Assembly (NCBI GenBank): GCA_902796095.1
Contig: CADBNP010000185.1
Span: 1 to 23,069 of the forward strand
DNA from: an uncultured Aeromonadales bacterium
Lineage (GTDB): Bacteria; Pseudomonadota; Gammaproteobacteria; Enterobacterales; Succinivibrionaceae
Length of the DNA: 23,069 bases
Direction of reading: 5' to 3'
Under the pieces are notes generated by a model. It did no database searches, was not told where the DNA came from, and was given only the letters and a program-made list of their open reading frames with translations. The position numbers and the translations under genes were made by a program. Below are positions 7,453 to 15,568 of the stretch, one piece after another; position 1 is the stretch's first letter, and each line of letters starts with the position of its first letter.

Positions 7453-7478
7453 GCTTCGCAGATCTGCGGGGCTTTTTT
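7453..7478 (+). terminator. Rho-independent terminator of the yegP-like gene
   Basis: GCTTCGC pairs with GCGGGGC (two G-U pairs) around AGATCT, followed by six T. It overlaps an upstream in-frame TTG of the next gene, which argues against that TTG being a start. Confidence 0.75.
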
Positions 7479-7542
7479 GTTGTTTGATGACTGCAGAATA
7501 ATTGCTGCAGACGTGTTAAAAAGTTTATCTGACAGGCTACCT

Positions 7543-9528
7543 ATGGATCTTAGAGTTATTATTACCAGAAGACCGCTGGTTATTATCCGTTCCACCCTTC
7601 TTTCTGGTTTTTTGCTTCTTCTGCTTATGGCTGCAGTCAGATTATGCTCTGTCTACTGGCTGAATTCCGATGCCTGGGGAGCAATCAGCGGTGAAGAAAA
7701 AATTAATTTTCTGATCATGAGTCTTCGCTTTGACTTGAAATTCGCAGCCATCATTCTTTCTCCGTTTATTCTGCTTGGTCTTCTTATTCCCTACGGCCGG
7801 TTTGGATCCGTGTTTCCCAAATGGGGTGCCGTTTATATAGGTCTCGTATTTTTCGCCACCTCTCTTGCCGGAGTTTCAAACTACTACTACATTCAGACCT
7901 ATGGGCACCACTTTGATCTCATGTGCTTCGGCGTGGTAAATGAGGATTTTACTGCGGTGATCAAAAGCATATGGGACGGATATCCTGTCATATGCTTTAT
8001 TCTTTTTTCCCTGTTCTGCGGTATCAGTGCCGGCGGACTTGCTTTTGCCTTCATGTGGCTGATGTGCAGAATCGGAAGAATGCAGTTTTTATGGACTTCT
8101 GTCATTGTGATGACTGCCTTTATCGGTGTATGGGCACTGCTGATCAGGGGTGATGTTGGAAAGTTTCCCCTGCGGCGGGCGGCAACTGCTGTAACCACCA
8201 GCGCAGCCATCAACGATCTTGTTCCTTCCGGACTTATGGCTTTTGCCTGGACTGTATCTGATTATATGAAGGAGAAGGAGATCCGGCAGGCTGATCCTGC
8301 CGATCTGAAGGATGCCGCCGCCTATTTCGGGCTTGAGTACTCCGATGATTACAGGAAGGTGCTGGCAGTAAAATCCAGAGGTCTGTTCGCGAACAGACCT
8401 CACGTGATCCTGGCAGTGATGGAAAGCATGAGTACTGATATGCTGGAAGCCGATGATCCTGCCACCTTCGATATTTACGGATCGCTGAGAAAGGTCCTCT
8501 CAATCCCGACGGTTTACAGTTTCAGGAATTTTCTGTCAGAGGGTGACGGTACCATTGATTCCATCGGCCGCATCCTTGTACGGCAGGGTGACAATATGAA
8601 TCATTCCGTGGGCAGATTTTCCAGAACCGGCTTTTTTACCTCGGCCGCAGTTCCCTTTAAGGAGCATGGTTATCATACGGTTCTGGTGACGGCCGGGGGT
8701 AGAGGCTGGAGAAATATCGGTGAATTTGCCGAGGCCAACGGTTTTGAGACGGTAATCGACGACAGTTATATTCTGCAGAGGCGTCCTGATGCAGGCAAAT
8801 CAACCTGGGGACTCTTTGACGGCGAGATGTTTGATTTTGCCTACGATATGCTGAAGGAATCAGATCGTCCGGTGTTCATGGTTCTTGTAAGTGTAACAAA
8901 TCATCCTCCGTATACTCTTCCTGACGGTTATCGCATAACCGGATTTAATGTTCCGAATCAGAAGGTAGAGCAGAAATATCATAACGAGGATATTTACAAA
9001 ATGTATGAAACCTTCAGATATGCCAATGACCAGCTGGGAAATTTTATTCTGAAAATTACTGGAAACGGTGAGCTGTCAGATCGGGTGATCCTGGCTGCCA
9101 CCGGCGATCATAACGTAAGAGGTCTTAATGTATATCAGAAGATCAGTTCTGTGGTGATGGGACATCAGGTTCCGCTCATTGTGTATCTGCCACACAGACT
9201 TGATGCGGATCTTCACAGATATGCGAGTCATAAGGATATTATGCCGACTCTCTTTGATCTGGCGCTGGAAAACGCCGAGTTTTACTATCAGGGCTGCAGC
9301 CTTTTCAGATCTGCCGATGAATGCCCGTATAATTTCGCTTACAACTCTTCAGTTACGGTTACTGATACCGGTGTCTGCATTTATGACAGCGGCATCTCAA
9401 GATCCTTCGGCCGGGATGACTTTTCCGGAACTGCGCCTGAGGACAACAGTTCCTGCAGGACTGCGGAGCAGTTCAGAAAACTGAATGAATGGTATTACAG
9501 ATATCAGACAGCCGGTGAAAAAAAATGA
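7543..9528 (+). CDS. LtaS/MdoB-type membrane phosphotransferase of the sulfatase superfamily
   Basis: This 661-residue inner-membrane protein has about five membrane helices (near residues 14-35, 68-83, 94-113, 147-173 and 183-203) and a large extracytoplasmic sulfatase-fold domain. The fold shows VILAVMESMS with the metal-binding Glu at about 294, the candidate nucleophilic Thr in EGDGTIDSI at about 337, a WGLFD motif at 422-426 and the metal-binding Asp-His in ATGDHNVRG at about 522-523. Enzymes of this class move phosphoglycerol or phosphoethanolamine from lipid donors to glycans or LPS. The acceptor cannot be read from the sequence. I chose the ATG at 7543; the TTG at 7477 lies inside the preceding terminator, and a GTG at 7513 is possible. 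The gene appears to stand alone. Confidence 0.82.
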   Translation: MDLRVIITRRPLVIIRSTLLSGFLLLLLMAAVRLCSVYWLNSDAWGAISGEEKINFLIMSLRFDLKFAAIILSPFILLGLLIPYGRFGSVFPKWGAVYIGLVFFATSLAGVSNYYYIQTYGHHFDLMCFGVVNEDFTAVIKSIWDGYPVICFILFSLFCGISAGGLAFAFMWLMCRIGRMQFLWTSVIVMTAFIGVWALLIRGDVGKFPLRRAATAVTTSAAINDLVPSGLMAFAWTVSDYMKEKEIRQADPADLKDAAAYFGLEYSDDYRKVLAVKSRGLFANRPHVILAVMESMSTDMLEADDPATFDIYGSLRKVLSIPTVYSFRNFLSEGDGTIDSIGRILVRQGDNMNHSVGRFSRTGFFTSAAVPFKEHGYHTVLVTAGGRGWRNIGEFAEANGFETVIDDSYILQRRPDAGKSTWGLFDGEMFDFAYDMLKESDRPVFMVLVSVTNHPPYTLPDGYRITGFNVPNQKVEQKYHNEDIYKMYETFRYANDQLGNFILKITGNGELSDRVILAATGDHNVRGLNVYQKISSVVMGHQVPLIVYLPHRLDADLHRYASHKDIMPTLFDLALENAEFYYQGCSLFRSADECPYNFAYNSSVTVTDTGVCIYDSGISRSFGRDDFSGTAPEDNSSCRTAEQFRKLNEWYYRYQTAGEKK

Positions 9529-9549
9529 ACTGAGAAAAGATGACCAGTT

Positions 9550-9574
9550 GTCAGAACTGAAATGCAGTTCTGAC
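9550..9574. other. Perfect stem-loop between convergent genes
   Basis: GTCAGAACTG and CAGTTCTGAC form a perfect 10-bp stem with a 5-nt loop. No U tract follows on either strand, so it is not a standard terminator, but it may protect or end the convergent transcripts. Confidence 0.5.
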
Positions 9575-9604
9575 TTACAGAGCCGGGGAGAAAATGCTGT
9601 CTTT

Positions 9605-11050
9605 TTATGTTTCTCCGTGAGCGTCCTTGTACATTTTTATGTACTGCTCGGCCGATTTGGTCCAGTAGTATTTGGTATGCATGGCATTTATCTGAACGCG
9701 GCGGTATTCTTCAGGCTCCTGCAGGAAGAACAGCAGGGCACGACGCATGGTTGAAAGCAGATCAATGGATTCCGGCTTCTCAAATTTAAAGCCGGTGGCA
9801 TCTCTCGGATCATGATCATAGTCGTTGACTGTATCCCGCAGTCCGCCAACCGAACGCACTATAGGCAGGGCGCCGTAGGCCATGGAATACATCTGGTTCA
9901 GACCGCACGGCTCGTAAAGAGATGGCATGAGGAAGAAGTCTGAGGCCGCTTCAGTCATATGTGCCAGTGTTTCATCATAGGAATTGATGAATACAAACTT
10001 TTTAGGGTTTTTGGCATTTATGATACTCAGCTGCTGTGCAAGGTACGGATCCCCCGTCCCTATTATCACTACGTTAACCTTGTGAACAAGAAAACTCTCC
10101 AGCACCGGGATCAGTATGTTTATTCCCTTCTGCTCCGTAAGACGGCATATCATTCCAAAGAGAGGGTAGTCATTGATTTCAAGATTCAGTTTTTTCTGCA
10201 GGATATGCTTGCAGAGGTTCTTTTCCTCAATATGATTGTGGCTGTAGTTGTAGGGGATTAACGTGTCATTGAGAGGATCCCAGTCCGTATAATCACATCC
10301 GTTTACTATGCCTCTCAGGTGATCCGCCCTTGACTCAAAGTTTTTGGACATGCCGTGACCGCCGAGGTAGGTGGTCAGCTCCTGGGCGTAGCCAAGACTG
10401 ACTGTGTTGATTTCATCAGCAAATGCGACACCGATTTTCAGCAGATTGAAATAGGACATGCCCTGCATAAGAAAATCGTTGGCATGATCGTTGATCTCGG
10501 GAACCATCCAGAACTGGGAACGATCAAAGACTCCCTGATATGCTCCGTTATGAACAGTAAGAACAGATCTTGTTCCCCTGAAGTTTTCCCTGTCTCTGTA
10601 CCTTATTTTCAGCAGAAAGGCGGCAATTGAAGTGTGCCAGTCATTACAGTGAACCACATAAGGATAAAAATTGAGATGAATACATGCTTCAAGAGCACAT
10701 ATGCTGAGAAAAATAAACCGTTCTCCGTTGTCACCGTAGGCTACTGACTGCTCGTCATACAGACCGTTGCGGTAGAAATACGGACCGTAGTCAATAAACC
10801 ATATGGTAAATCCGAAGAAATTTTTGGAGTAAATGCCGTAGCGGATTGTGGCGTGATCGCTGAGCTGAAGCTCATACTCTCCTACACGTACAAGATTTTT
10901 TACGTGATCCGGACCAAAATAAAGCGGCATCACCACTTTGACGTTGTGTCCCATGCGTGCCAGTTCTGCAGGAAGTGCTTTGGCTACATCCCCGAGACCT
11001 CCGGTTTTGTCTATGCCCTGGAGTTCGGAGGTAAGGAAGAGAATATCCAT
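9605..11050 (-). CDS. glgA: Glycogen synthase (ADP-glucose, GT5)
   Basis: GlgA transfers glucose from ADP-glucose to the non-reducing end of alpha-1,4-glucan. The 481-residue length fits bacterial GT5 enzymes (E. coli 477). The ADP-glucose-binding KTGGLGDVA motif is at 15-23, HCNDWHT and the VLTVHN stretch follow, and the C-terminal Rossmann domain holds the catalytic-site SLYEPCGLNQMYSMAYG, followed by VGGLRDTV. The ATG is 3 nt after the glgC stop and its GAGG ribosome-binding site lies inside the glgC end, so translation is probably coupled. No branching enzyme or phosphorylase gene lies in the window. Confidence 0.96.
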   Translation of the reverse strand: MDILFLTSELQGIDKTGGLGDVAKALPAELARMGHNVKVVMPLYFGPDHVKNLVRVGEYELQLSDHATIRYGIYSKNFFGFTIWFIDYGPYFYRNGLYDEQSVAYGDNGERFIFLSICALEACIHLNFYPYVVHCNDWHTSIAAFLLKIRYRDRENFRGTRSVLTVHNGAYQGVFDRSQFWMVPEINDHANDFLMQGMSYFNLLKIGVAFADEINTVSLGYAQELTTYLGGHGMSKNFESRADHLRGIVNGCDYTDWDPLNDTLIPYNYSHNHIEEKNLCKHILQKKLNLEINDYPLFGMICRLTEQKGINILIPVLESFLVHKVNVVIIGTGDPYLAQQLSIINAKNPKKFVFINSYDETLAHMTEAASDFFLMPSLYEPCGLNQMYSMAYGALPIVRSVGGLRDTVNDYDHDPRDATGFKFEKPESIDLLSTMRRALLFFLQEPEEYRRVQINAMHTKYYWTKSAEQYIKMYKDAHGET

Positions 11051-11053
11051 AAA

Positions 11054-12268
11054 TTACATCCTCGTACCTTTTCGCATGACAATAATGCCTCCCGGGGATA
11101 CCACTGCTGAATCTGGCAGATTTTTACTGTCGGCATTTATTACAGTGTTGTCCTTTAAAATGACATCACGATCAATGATGGTGTTTTTAATCCTGCAGTT
11201 GTTTCCTATGGTGACGTTTCCGATAATGATGACATTTTCAAGCAGAGTGTTATTACCGATGGAGCATTCAAATCCGAGAACACTGTGGGAGATGGTTGCT
11301 GATTTGATGTAGCATCCGGCACTTATAATCGAGTTGTTGATTACAGCGTTGTTTTCCTTGCTTCTGAATTTGACCGGCGGCAGAGGAGGGTAATAGGTGT
11401 GAAGCTGCCAGTGTGGATTGTAAAGTGAGAATCTGGACGGAGTGGCAAGAATATCCATGTGTGCCTGCCAGTATGAATCTATGTCACCCACATCACGCCA
11501 GTAACCCTGTCTGTTCTCTTCACCTGGTATTACATTTGTGCTGAAATCGTATACGTAAATCGGCTTGTCATCCCGAAGCATTTCAGGAATGACATCACGA
11601 CCGAAATCGTGAACTGAATAAGGATTGTCGTTGTCCTTCTGGGTTTCGCTGTACAGAGTCTGGGGATCGAAAATATAGTTGCCCATTGATACCAGAGCGT
11701 GCTCGGGATCGCCGGGAATACAGCGGGGCTCAGCCGGTTTTTCCTCAAATCCTATCATCCTGCCGTTCTTGTCCACCTCTATCACACCAAGAGAGTGCGC
11801 CTTTGAAATCGGAGTCTTTATTGCGGCGATAGTCAGAACAGCTTTCTTTTCCTTGTGGAAGTCCAGCATCTGGTTGATATCCATCTTGTAGATGTGATCA
11901 CTTCCGAATACACAGATGTACTCGGGATTTTCCTGCTGAATGAAACTGAGATTCTGAAAAACGGAATCAGCTGTTCCGTCGTACCACCTTCTCCCCAGTC
12001 TCATCTGTGCCGGAATGGGATCAATAAAGCAGCCTGAGATTCCGTTAATGTTCCAGCCCTTCTTGAGGTGAAGATAAAGAGACTGGGATTTGAACTGGGT
12101 GAGAACGTAAATCTTTAAAATGTTTGAGTTGACAAAATTATTGAGAACAAAGTCTATAAGGCGGTAGCTGCCGGCGAACGGCACGGCCGGCTTGCTTCTT
12201 GATGCTGTAAGCGGCATAAGGCGGGTTCCCTCACCGCCGGCCATAATTACTGCTAGAACTCCTGACAT
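11054..12268 (-). CDS. glgC: Glucose-1-phosphate adenylyltransferase (ADP-glucose pyrophosphorylase)
   Basis: GlgC makes ADP-glucose and pyrophosphate from ATP and glucose 1-phosphate, the committed step of glycogen synthesis. The protein has the nucleotide-binding MAGGEGTRLMPLT at 9-21, SKPAVPFAG with the Lys equivalent to the E. coli activator-site Lys39, FGSDHIYKMD, the substrate-binding FEEKPAEP, WRDVG, and a C-terminal left-handed beta-helix with hexapeptide repeats. At 404 residues it is shorter than E. coli GlgC (431); it lacks most of the N-terminal extension and the very C-terminal end, both of which influence allosteric control in E. coli. The ATG is preceded by AAGGGGGG. It is the first gene of glgC-glgA, and the pyrophosphate released is a substrate of the PPase encoded in this window. 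Confidence 0.96.
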   Translation of the reverse strand: MSGVLAVIMAGGEGTRLMPLTASRSKPAVPFAGSYRLIDFVLNNFVNSNILKIYVLTQFKSQSLYLHLKKGWNINGISGCFIDPIPAQMRLGRRWYDGTADSVFQNLSFIQQENPEYICVFGSDHIYKMDINQMLDFHKEKKAVLTIAAIKTPISKAHSLGVIEVDKNGRMIGFEEKPAEPRCIPGDPEHALVSMGNYIFDPQTLYSETQKDNDNPYSVHDFGRDVIPEMLRDDKPIYVYDFSTNVIPGEENRQGYWRDVGDIDSYWQAHMDILATPSRFSLYNPHWQLHTYYPPLPPVKFRSKENNAVINNSIISAGCYIKSATISHSVLGFECSIGNNTLLENVIIIGNVTIGNNCRIKNTIIDRDVILKDNTVINADSKNLPDSAVVSPGGIIVMRKGTRM

Positions 12269-12739
12269 CTGCTTTTCCCCCCTTTATAACAGATGATACA
12301 AGAATTGACGGTTCAAAAATGTAGATTTGTTCAAGGTTTGATGAAATGCGGGATTGTTGTGCATGCTGTAGGGCGGATCCTGTTTCAGATTCCGGACATG
12401 CGGTTCCGGCTCTTTTCCCGGTATCCGGGCAGGAAATTCTGATCATGCGCAGGATCCGCTGCTGCAGATGGTTGCAGGTGGCAGGCGGCAGCGGGGAAAT
12501 ACCTTATTTTCACCAGGTCTCAGATCGTTTCTTTTGATATGATCCGGGGTAATATAATGCCAGCCATGTGATACAATAGCGCTTATTACTCTGATGATAC
12601 TTTCCGGATATCTGAAGAGTTCTGTTTTTAAGTCCGGTAAAAGGTGAGCAATGTCTGACTGAGTCTGCCTTTTAAACTTTACTGCAGGGTGCAGGAACAT
12701 CGGTTCGTCGGGTTAAATTTTGTAAAGGAAGGAATAGAA
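12269..12739. other. Divergent region between glgC and dapA
   Basis: No gene is supported in these 471 nt; the open frames here have no family signature. The dapA side carries an extended -10 promoter candidate. I looked for a lysine riboswitch before dapA and saw no matching conserved core. No clear promoter for glgC could be picked. Confidence 0.45.
12553..12577 (+). promoter_or_regulatory. Candidate promoter(s) upstream of dapA
   Basis: Two possible -10 boxes lie close together: a perfect TATAAT at 12553-12558 without a well-spaced -35, and the extended -10 TGATACAAT at 12569-12577. Either gives a leader of about 150 nt. Confidence 0.4.
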
Positions 12740-13615
12740 ATGATCCACGGTTCAATAGTAGCTCTTATTACTCCGTTCAGGAACGGTCGTCTGGATGAGG
12801 AAGCCTTGAGCAGGATGGTTGAATGGCACATTGAGCAGGGAACGCACGGTATTGTGCCTGTGGGAACTACAGGTGAATGCCCGACCCTTACTCATGATGA
12901 ACACTGCCGTGTAATTGAGATAACAGCCAAAACTGCCGCAGGAAGAGTTGCCGTCATAGCAGGTGCTGGATCCAATAATCCTGTTGAAGCCATTGAATAT
13001 TCCAAGGTGGCGGAGAAGTTCGGCTGTGATGCGACGCTTCATATTGCAGGATATTACAACCGTCCGAATCAGGAAGGTCTGTATCAGCATTTCAAAATGG
13101 TTCATGACAGCACAAATATTCCTATAATCCTCTACAATGTGCCGGGTCGCGCCGTTGTCAACATACTTCCGGAAACGGTAGCACGTCTTTCCCAGCTTCC
13201 GAGGGTTATCGGTATCAAGGATGCCACCGGCAATCTGGAGCGTCCTTGGCTTGAGCGCCGTCTGGTCAGCCGTAAGGATTTTCTGTGGATTTCCGGTGAG
13301 GATTCCACTGCCGTACCTTACAATCTTTCCGGTGGCTGCGGATGCATATCTGTAACAGCAAATGTTGCGCCTAAACTGGTTTCCAGACTGCAGGAACTGA
13401 CTCTTGCAAAGAAATGGGATGAAGCCTGCGAACTTCAGGATCGTCTTATTCCTTTGCATAAGCTCATGTTTGCAGAGCCAAGTCCTGCCGGTGCCAAGTA
13501 CGCGGCATCTTTGCTTAAGTTGTGTACAGACGAGTGCCGCTGTCCGATTGTTCCGCTGACCAGCGAGACCAAAGGCAAAATTGAGAAGGCCATGTCTGAT
13601 CTGGAACTTATCTGA
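12740..13615 (+). CDS. dapA: 4-hydroxy-tetrahydrodipicolinate synthase
   Basis: DapA condenses pyruvate with aspartate semialdehyde, the first step of the diaminopimelate/lysine branch that also feeds peptidoglycan. The 291-residue TIM barrel has GTTGE (42-46, active-site Thr43), Tyr106 in AGYYNRPNQEG, the catalytic Tyr132 in LYNVPGR with Arg137 binding aspartate semialdehyde, and the Schiff-base Lys160 in GIKDATGNLER. I chose the ATG at 12740 because AAGGAAGGA lies just upstream and it gives the canonical N-terminus MIHGSIVALITPF; an earlier in-frame GTG at 12689 would add 17 residues not typical of the family. The gene is followed by its own terminator. Confidence 0.97.
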   Translation: MIHGSIVALITPFRNGRLDEEALSRMVEWHIEQGTHGIVPVGTTGECPTLTHDEHCRVIEITAKTAAGRVAVIAGAGSNNPVEAIEYSKVAEKFGCDATLHIAGYYNRPNQEGLYQHFKMVHDSTNIPIILYNVPGRAVVNILPETVARLSQLPRVIGIKDATGNLERPWLERRLVSRKDFLWISGEDSTAVPYNLSGGCGCISVTANVAPKLVSRLQELTLAKKWDEACELQDRLIPLHKLMFAEPSPAGAKYAASLLKLCTDECRCPIVPLTSETKGKIEKAMSDLELI

Positions 13616-13642
13616 TTTTGACACTTCTGTTTTATTTCACGA

Positions 13643-13668
13643 GGCTGCCTCATGGCGGCTTTTTTTTG
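13643..13668 (+). terminator. Rho-independent terminator of dapA
   Basis: GCTGCC pairs with GGCGGC (one G-U) around a TCAT loop, followed by eight T. Confidence 0.78.
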
Positions 13669-13698
13669 TTCAGCTGATAATCTGTATGGCGGGTATTT

Positions 13699-14415
13699 AT
13701 GAATCAGGAAGAAACTGAGCCGGAAAAAATGACGGCACTTCGCAGAATTGTAAGCTTTGTTCGCAGAGAGGGACGGCTTACCAGGGGGCAGAGCAGAGCT
13801 CTGGAAGAACTGTGGCCGGTGTACGGTGTGGAATATGGAGCCCCCGTTGATTTGCAGAAACTTTACGGAAATGATCATCCTGTGGTTTTTGAAATAGGTT
13901 TTGGCATGGGACGTTCATTTGTGGAAATGGCAGCTGCCGATCCTGATGAGAATTATCTTGGCACCGAGGTGCACAGACCCGGTATAGGTGCCTGCCTTAT
14001 GGGAATAAGGGAGAAGGAGCTTTCCAATGTGAGAGTAATGGATCATGATGCCGTCGAAATACTTAAAAACATGATCCCCGACGGTTCTCTTTCAAAACTG
14101 CAGCTGTTCTTCCCGGATCCGTGGCACAAGAAGAAACATCATAAGCGCAGAATCGTGCAGACTGATTTTCTGGAACTGGTAGCAGTAAAACTTAAGAACG
14201 GCGGAATCATACACATGGCTACCGACTGGCAGGAATATGCAGAGCATATGAGGGATACGGCAAATGCCTGCAGCTTTCTGAAGAATCTGTCGGTTACGGG
14301 TGACTTCATACCGCGTCCTGATTCCAGACCTGTAACAAAGTTTGAGGAAAGAGGAATCAGACTCGGTCACGGTGTATGGGATCTGCAGTTTGAAAAAATT
14401 TCAGATCCAGAATAA
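13699..14415 (+). CDS. trmB: tRNA (guanine-N7-)-methyltransferase
   Basis: TrmB methylates N7 of G46 in the variable loop of tRNAs using S-adenosylmethionine. The 238-residue protein matches E. coli TrmB in size. It carries the SAM-binding motif FEIGFGMGRSFVEMA (about 64-78), the acidic LGTEVHRPGIG, the family signature FPDPWHKKKHHKRRIVQ and the TDWQEYAEHM motif. It starts 30 nt after the dapA terminator. I could not find a separate promoter, so it may depend on read-through or on a promoter overlapping the terminator. Confidence 0.96.
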   Translation: MNQEETEPEKMTALRRIVSFVRREGRLTRGQSRALEELWPVYGVEYGAPVDLQKLYGNDHPVVFEIGFGMGRSFVEMAAADPDENYLGTEVHRPGIGACLMGIREKELSNVRVMDHDAVEILKNMIPDGSLSKLQLFFPDPWHKKKHHKRRIVQTDFLELVAVKLKNGGIIHMATDWQEYAEHMRDTANACSFLKNLSVTGDFIPRPDSRPVTKFEERGIRLGHGVWDLQFEKISDPE

Positions 14416-14531
14416 GAGCTGAAGCCTGAACTTAAACGGACACACTTTTGTCATCCGGAGCCGCTATCACCTTCGTATGCCGGAATGTGTTTCGTTTTTT
14501 AATGTTACAGAGGCACCGCCGGACAGGGAAT

Positions 14532-14560
14532 CTGACAGTTTTTTTGACAGATGAGATAAT
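14532..14560 (+). promoter_or_regulatory. Candidate sigma-70 promoter of the YqaB-like phosphatase gene
   Basis: CTGACA (14532-14537) and GATAAT (14555-14560), each five of six matches to consensus, are separated by exactly 17 nt. The leader would be about 30 nt. Confidence 0.6.
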
Positions 14561-14596
14561 ATCCGGTGAAGAGTGTCAGTTTCAAGGAAAAATCAC

Positions 14597-15229
14597 ATGG
14601 GTAAATTTGATCTGCTTAAGAATTTCGAAGGACTGATCTTTGATCTTGACGGAACACTGGTGAATTCCATGCAGTTTCACATAAAGGCGTGGCAGGAGGT
14701 CGGCGAGAAGCGAGGTGTCAGCATTCCTGCGGACTATCTTGCAGAAAACGGTGGTCGTCCGAGTCTGCTGATTGCCGGTGAGCTGGCTTCGCGGTACGCT
14801 TTTTCAGAATCTCCCGAACTTCTTCAGAAGGAAAAAACAGAAAATTACGTCCGGCATATTCCCGAACTTTTCATATATCCGGACATGCTGCCTCTTCTGG
14901 ATTTTGCACTGAGCAGCGGCATTTCCATGATTATCGGCACAGGAACTCTGAGATCAAATGTGGAAGTAGTAATGAAACATACCGGACTTGACAGATATAT
15001 CACTTCATTTGTCTGCTCTGATCAGGTGAAAAAGCATAAACCCCATCCTGATACTTTTCTTCTTGCTGCTGAAATTATGGGAAAGTCTCCGGACAGATGT
15101 CTTGTTTTTGAAGATGCTCCTCTTGGCGTGGAGGCTGCCCGCCGCGGAGGCATGGACTGCTGTGTCGTAAGAGACGGATTATATGATCTCGGCCGAATTA
15201 TCAGAGCCGGCGGCGGAGATGAGAACTGA
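14597..15229 (+). CDS. HAD-superfamily sugar phosphatase, YqaB/beta-phosphoglucomutase-like
   Basis: This 210-residue HAD IA-type enzyme has all four motifs: FDLDGTLV with nucleophile D16 and acid/base D18, the motif II Thr in IIGTGTLRS, the motif III Lys in VKKHKPHPDTF, and the motif IV acid pair in FEDAPLGVEAARRGGM. A helical cap domain sits between motifs I and II. It is collinear with E. coli YqaB, a fructose-1-phosphatase, including the GxGS/T region and KHKPxPDTFLL; beta-phosphoglucomutase is the main alternative. I chose the ATG at 14597, with AAGGA 8 nt upstream, over the GTG at 14573. Its stop lies 3 nt from the stop of the convergent Hfq-like gene. Confidence 0.85.
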   Translation: MGKFDLLKNFEGLIFDLDGTLVNSMQFHIKAWQEVGEKRGVSIPADYLAENGGRPSLLIAGELASRYAFSESPELLQKEKTENYVRHIPELFIYPDMLPLLDFALSSGISMIIGTGTLRSNVEVVMKHTGLDRYITSFVCSDQVKKHKPHPDTFLLAAEIMGKSPDRCLVFEDAPLGVEAARRGGMDCCVVRDGLYDLGRIIRAGGGDEN

Positions 15230-15232
15230 CGT

Positions 15233-15529
15233 TTACCTCTCCTGTTCAGCCTTTTTAGACTCCTTTCTGACCCTGGTCTGATTTCCGCAGGAGATAGTTG
15301 ATATTTTAGCCTTGTATATCATCTGCTGGTTTCCGTTGGAATCTCGCAGCATTACACAGTAGGGATCATAACCTGTGACGACCCCCTCGAGTTTGATACC
15401 GCTCATCAGGAAAACAGCAACCTGGATCTGCTGACTTTTCAGCCAGCCCAGTGCACCGTCCTGACCGTTTCCAACAGTGAAAGCCTGATCAAATGAAACA
15501 AAATTCTGTACCTGTTTTTCTTCAGTCAT
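15233..15529 (-). CDS. Divergent Hfq/Sm-like RNA-binding protein
   Basis: This 98-residue protein has an Hfq-type Sm domain at about 23-80. QD (23-24) aligns with Hfq Q8-D9. Sm1 is FLMSGIKLEGVVTGYDPYCVMLR, given here as 40-62 with key residues G44, I45, K46, L47, G49 and D55. Sm2 is MIYKAKISTI (70-79). Compared with E. coli Hfq, the proximal-face Q41 and F42 are Pro and Tyr, H57 is Ala, and the rim arginines R16, R17 and R19 are Lys, Ser and Gln. Distal-face Tyr25, G29, I30, K31, Q52 and T61 are kept or conservatively changed. Residues 1-22 are an extra N-terminal arm. The ATG at 15529 has AAGGA 8 nt upstream. It follows the MEMO-like gene by 39 nt. It is probably a second Hfq-like protein rather than the main hfq, which usually lies next to miaA. 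Confidence 0.75.
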   Translation of the reverse strand: MTEEKQVQNFVSFDQAFTVGNGQDGALGWLKSQQIQVAVFLMSGIKLEGVVTGYDPYCVMLRDSNGNQQMIYKAKISTISCGNQTRVRKESKKAEQER

Positions 15530-15568
15530 CTGCATATTCCTTAATTCCGTTGATCCCGCAGGCACTGA

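Noticed and set aside
7477..7542. Upstream TTG start for the LtaS-like gene
   Set aside because: The TTG lies in the U tract of the preceding terminator and the extra residues do not look like part of the membrane domain.
12540..12739. Lysine riboswitch in the dapA leader
   Set aside because: The leader is long enough for part of one, but the conserved lysine-riboswitch core is not visible.
12752..13624. 290-residue minus-strand open frame opposite dapA
   Set aside because: It lies entirely over dapA, which is certain; its translation has no family pattern and is rich in Cys, Arg and His as expected for an antisense shadow.
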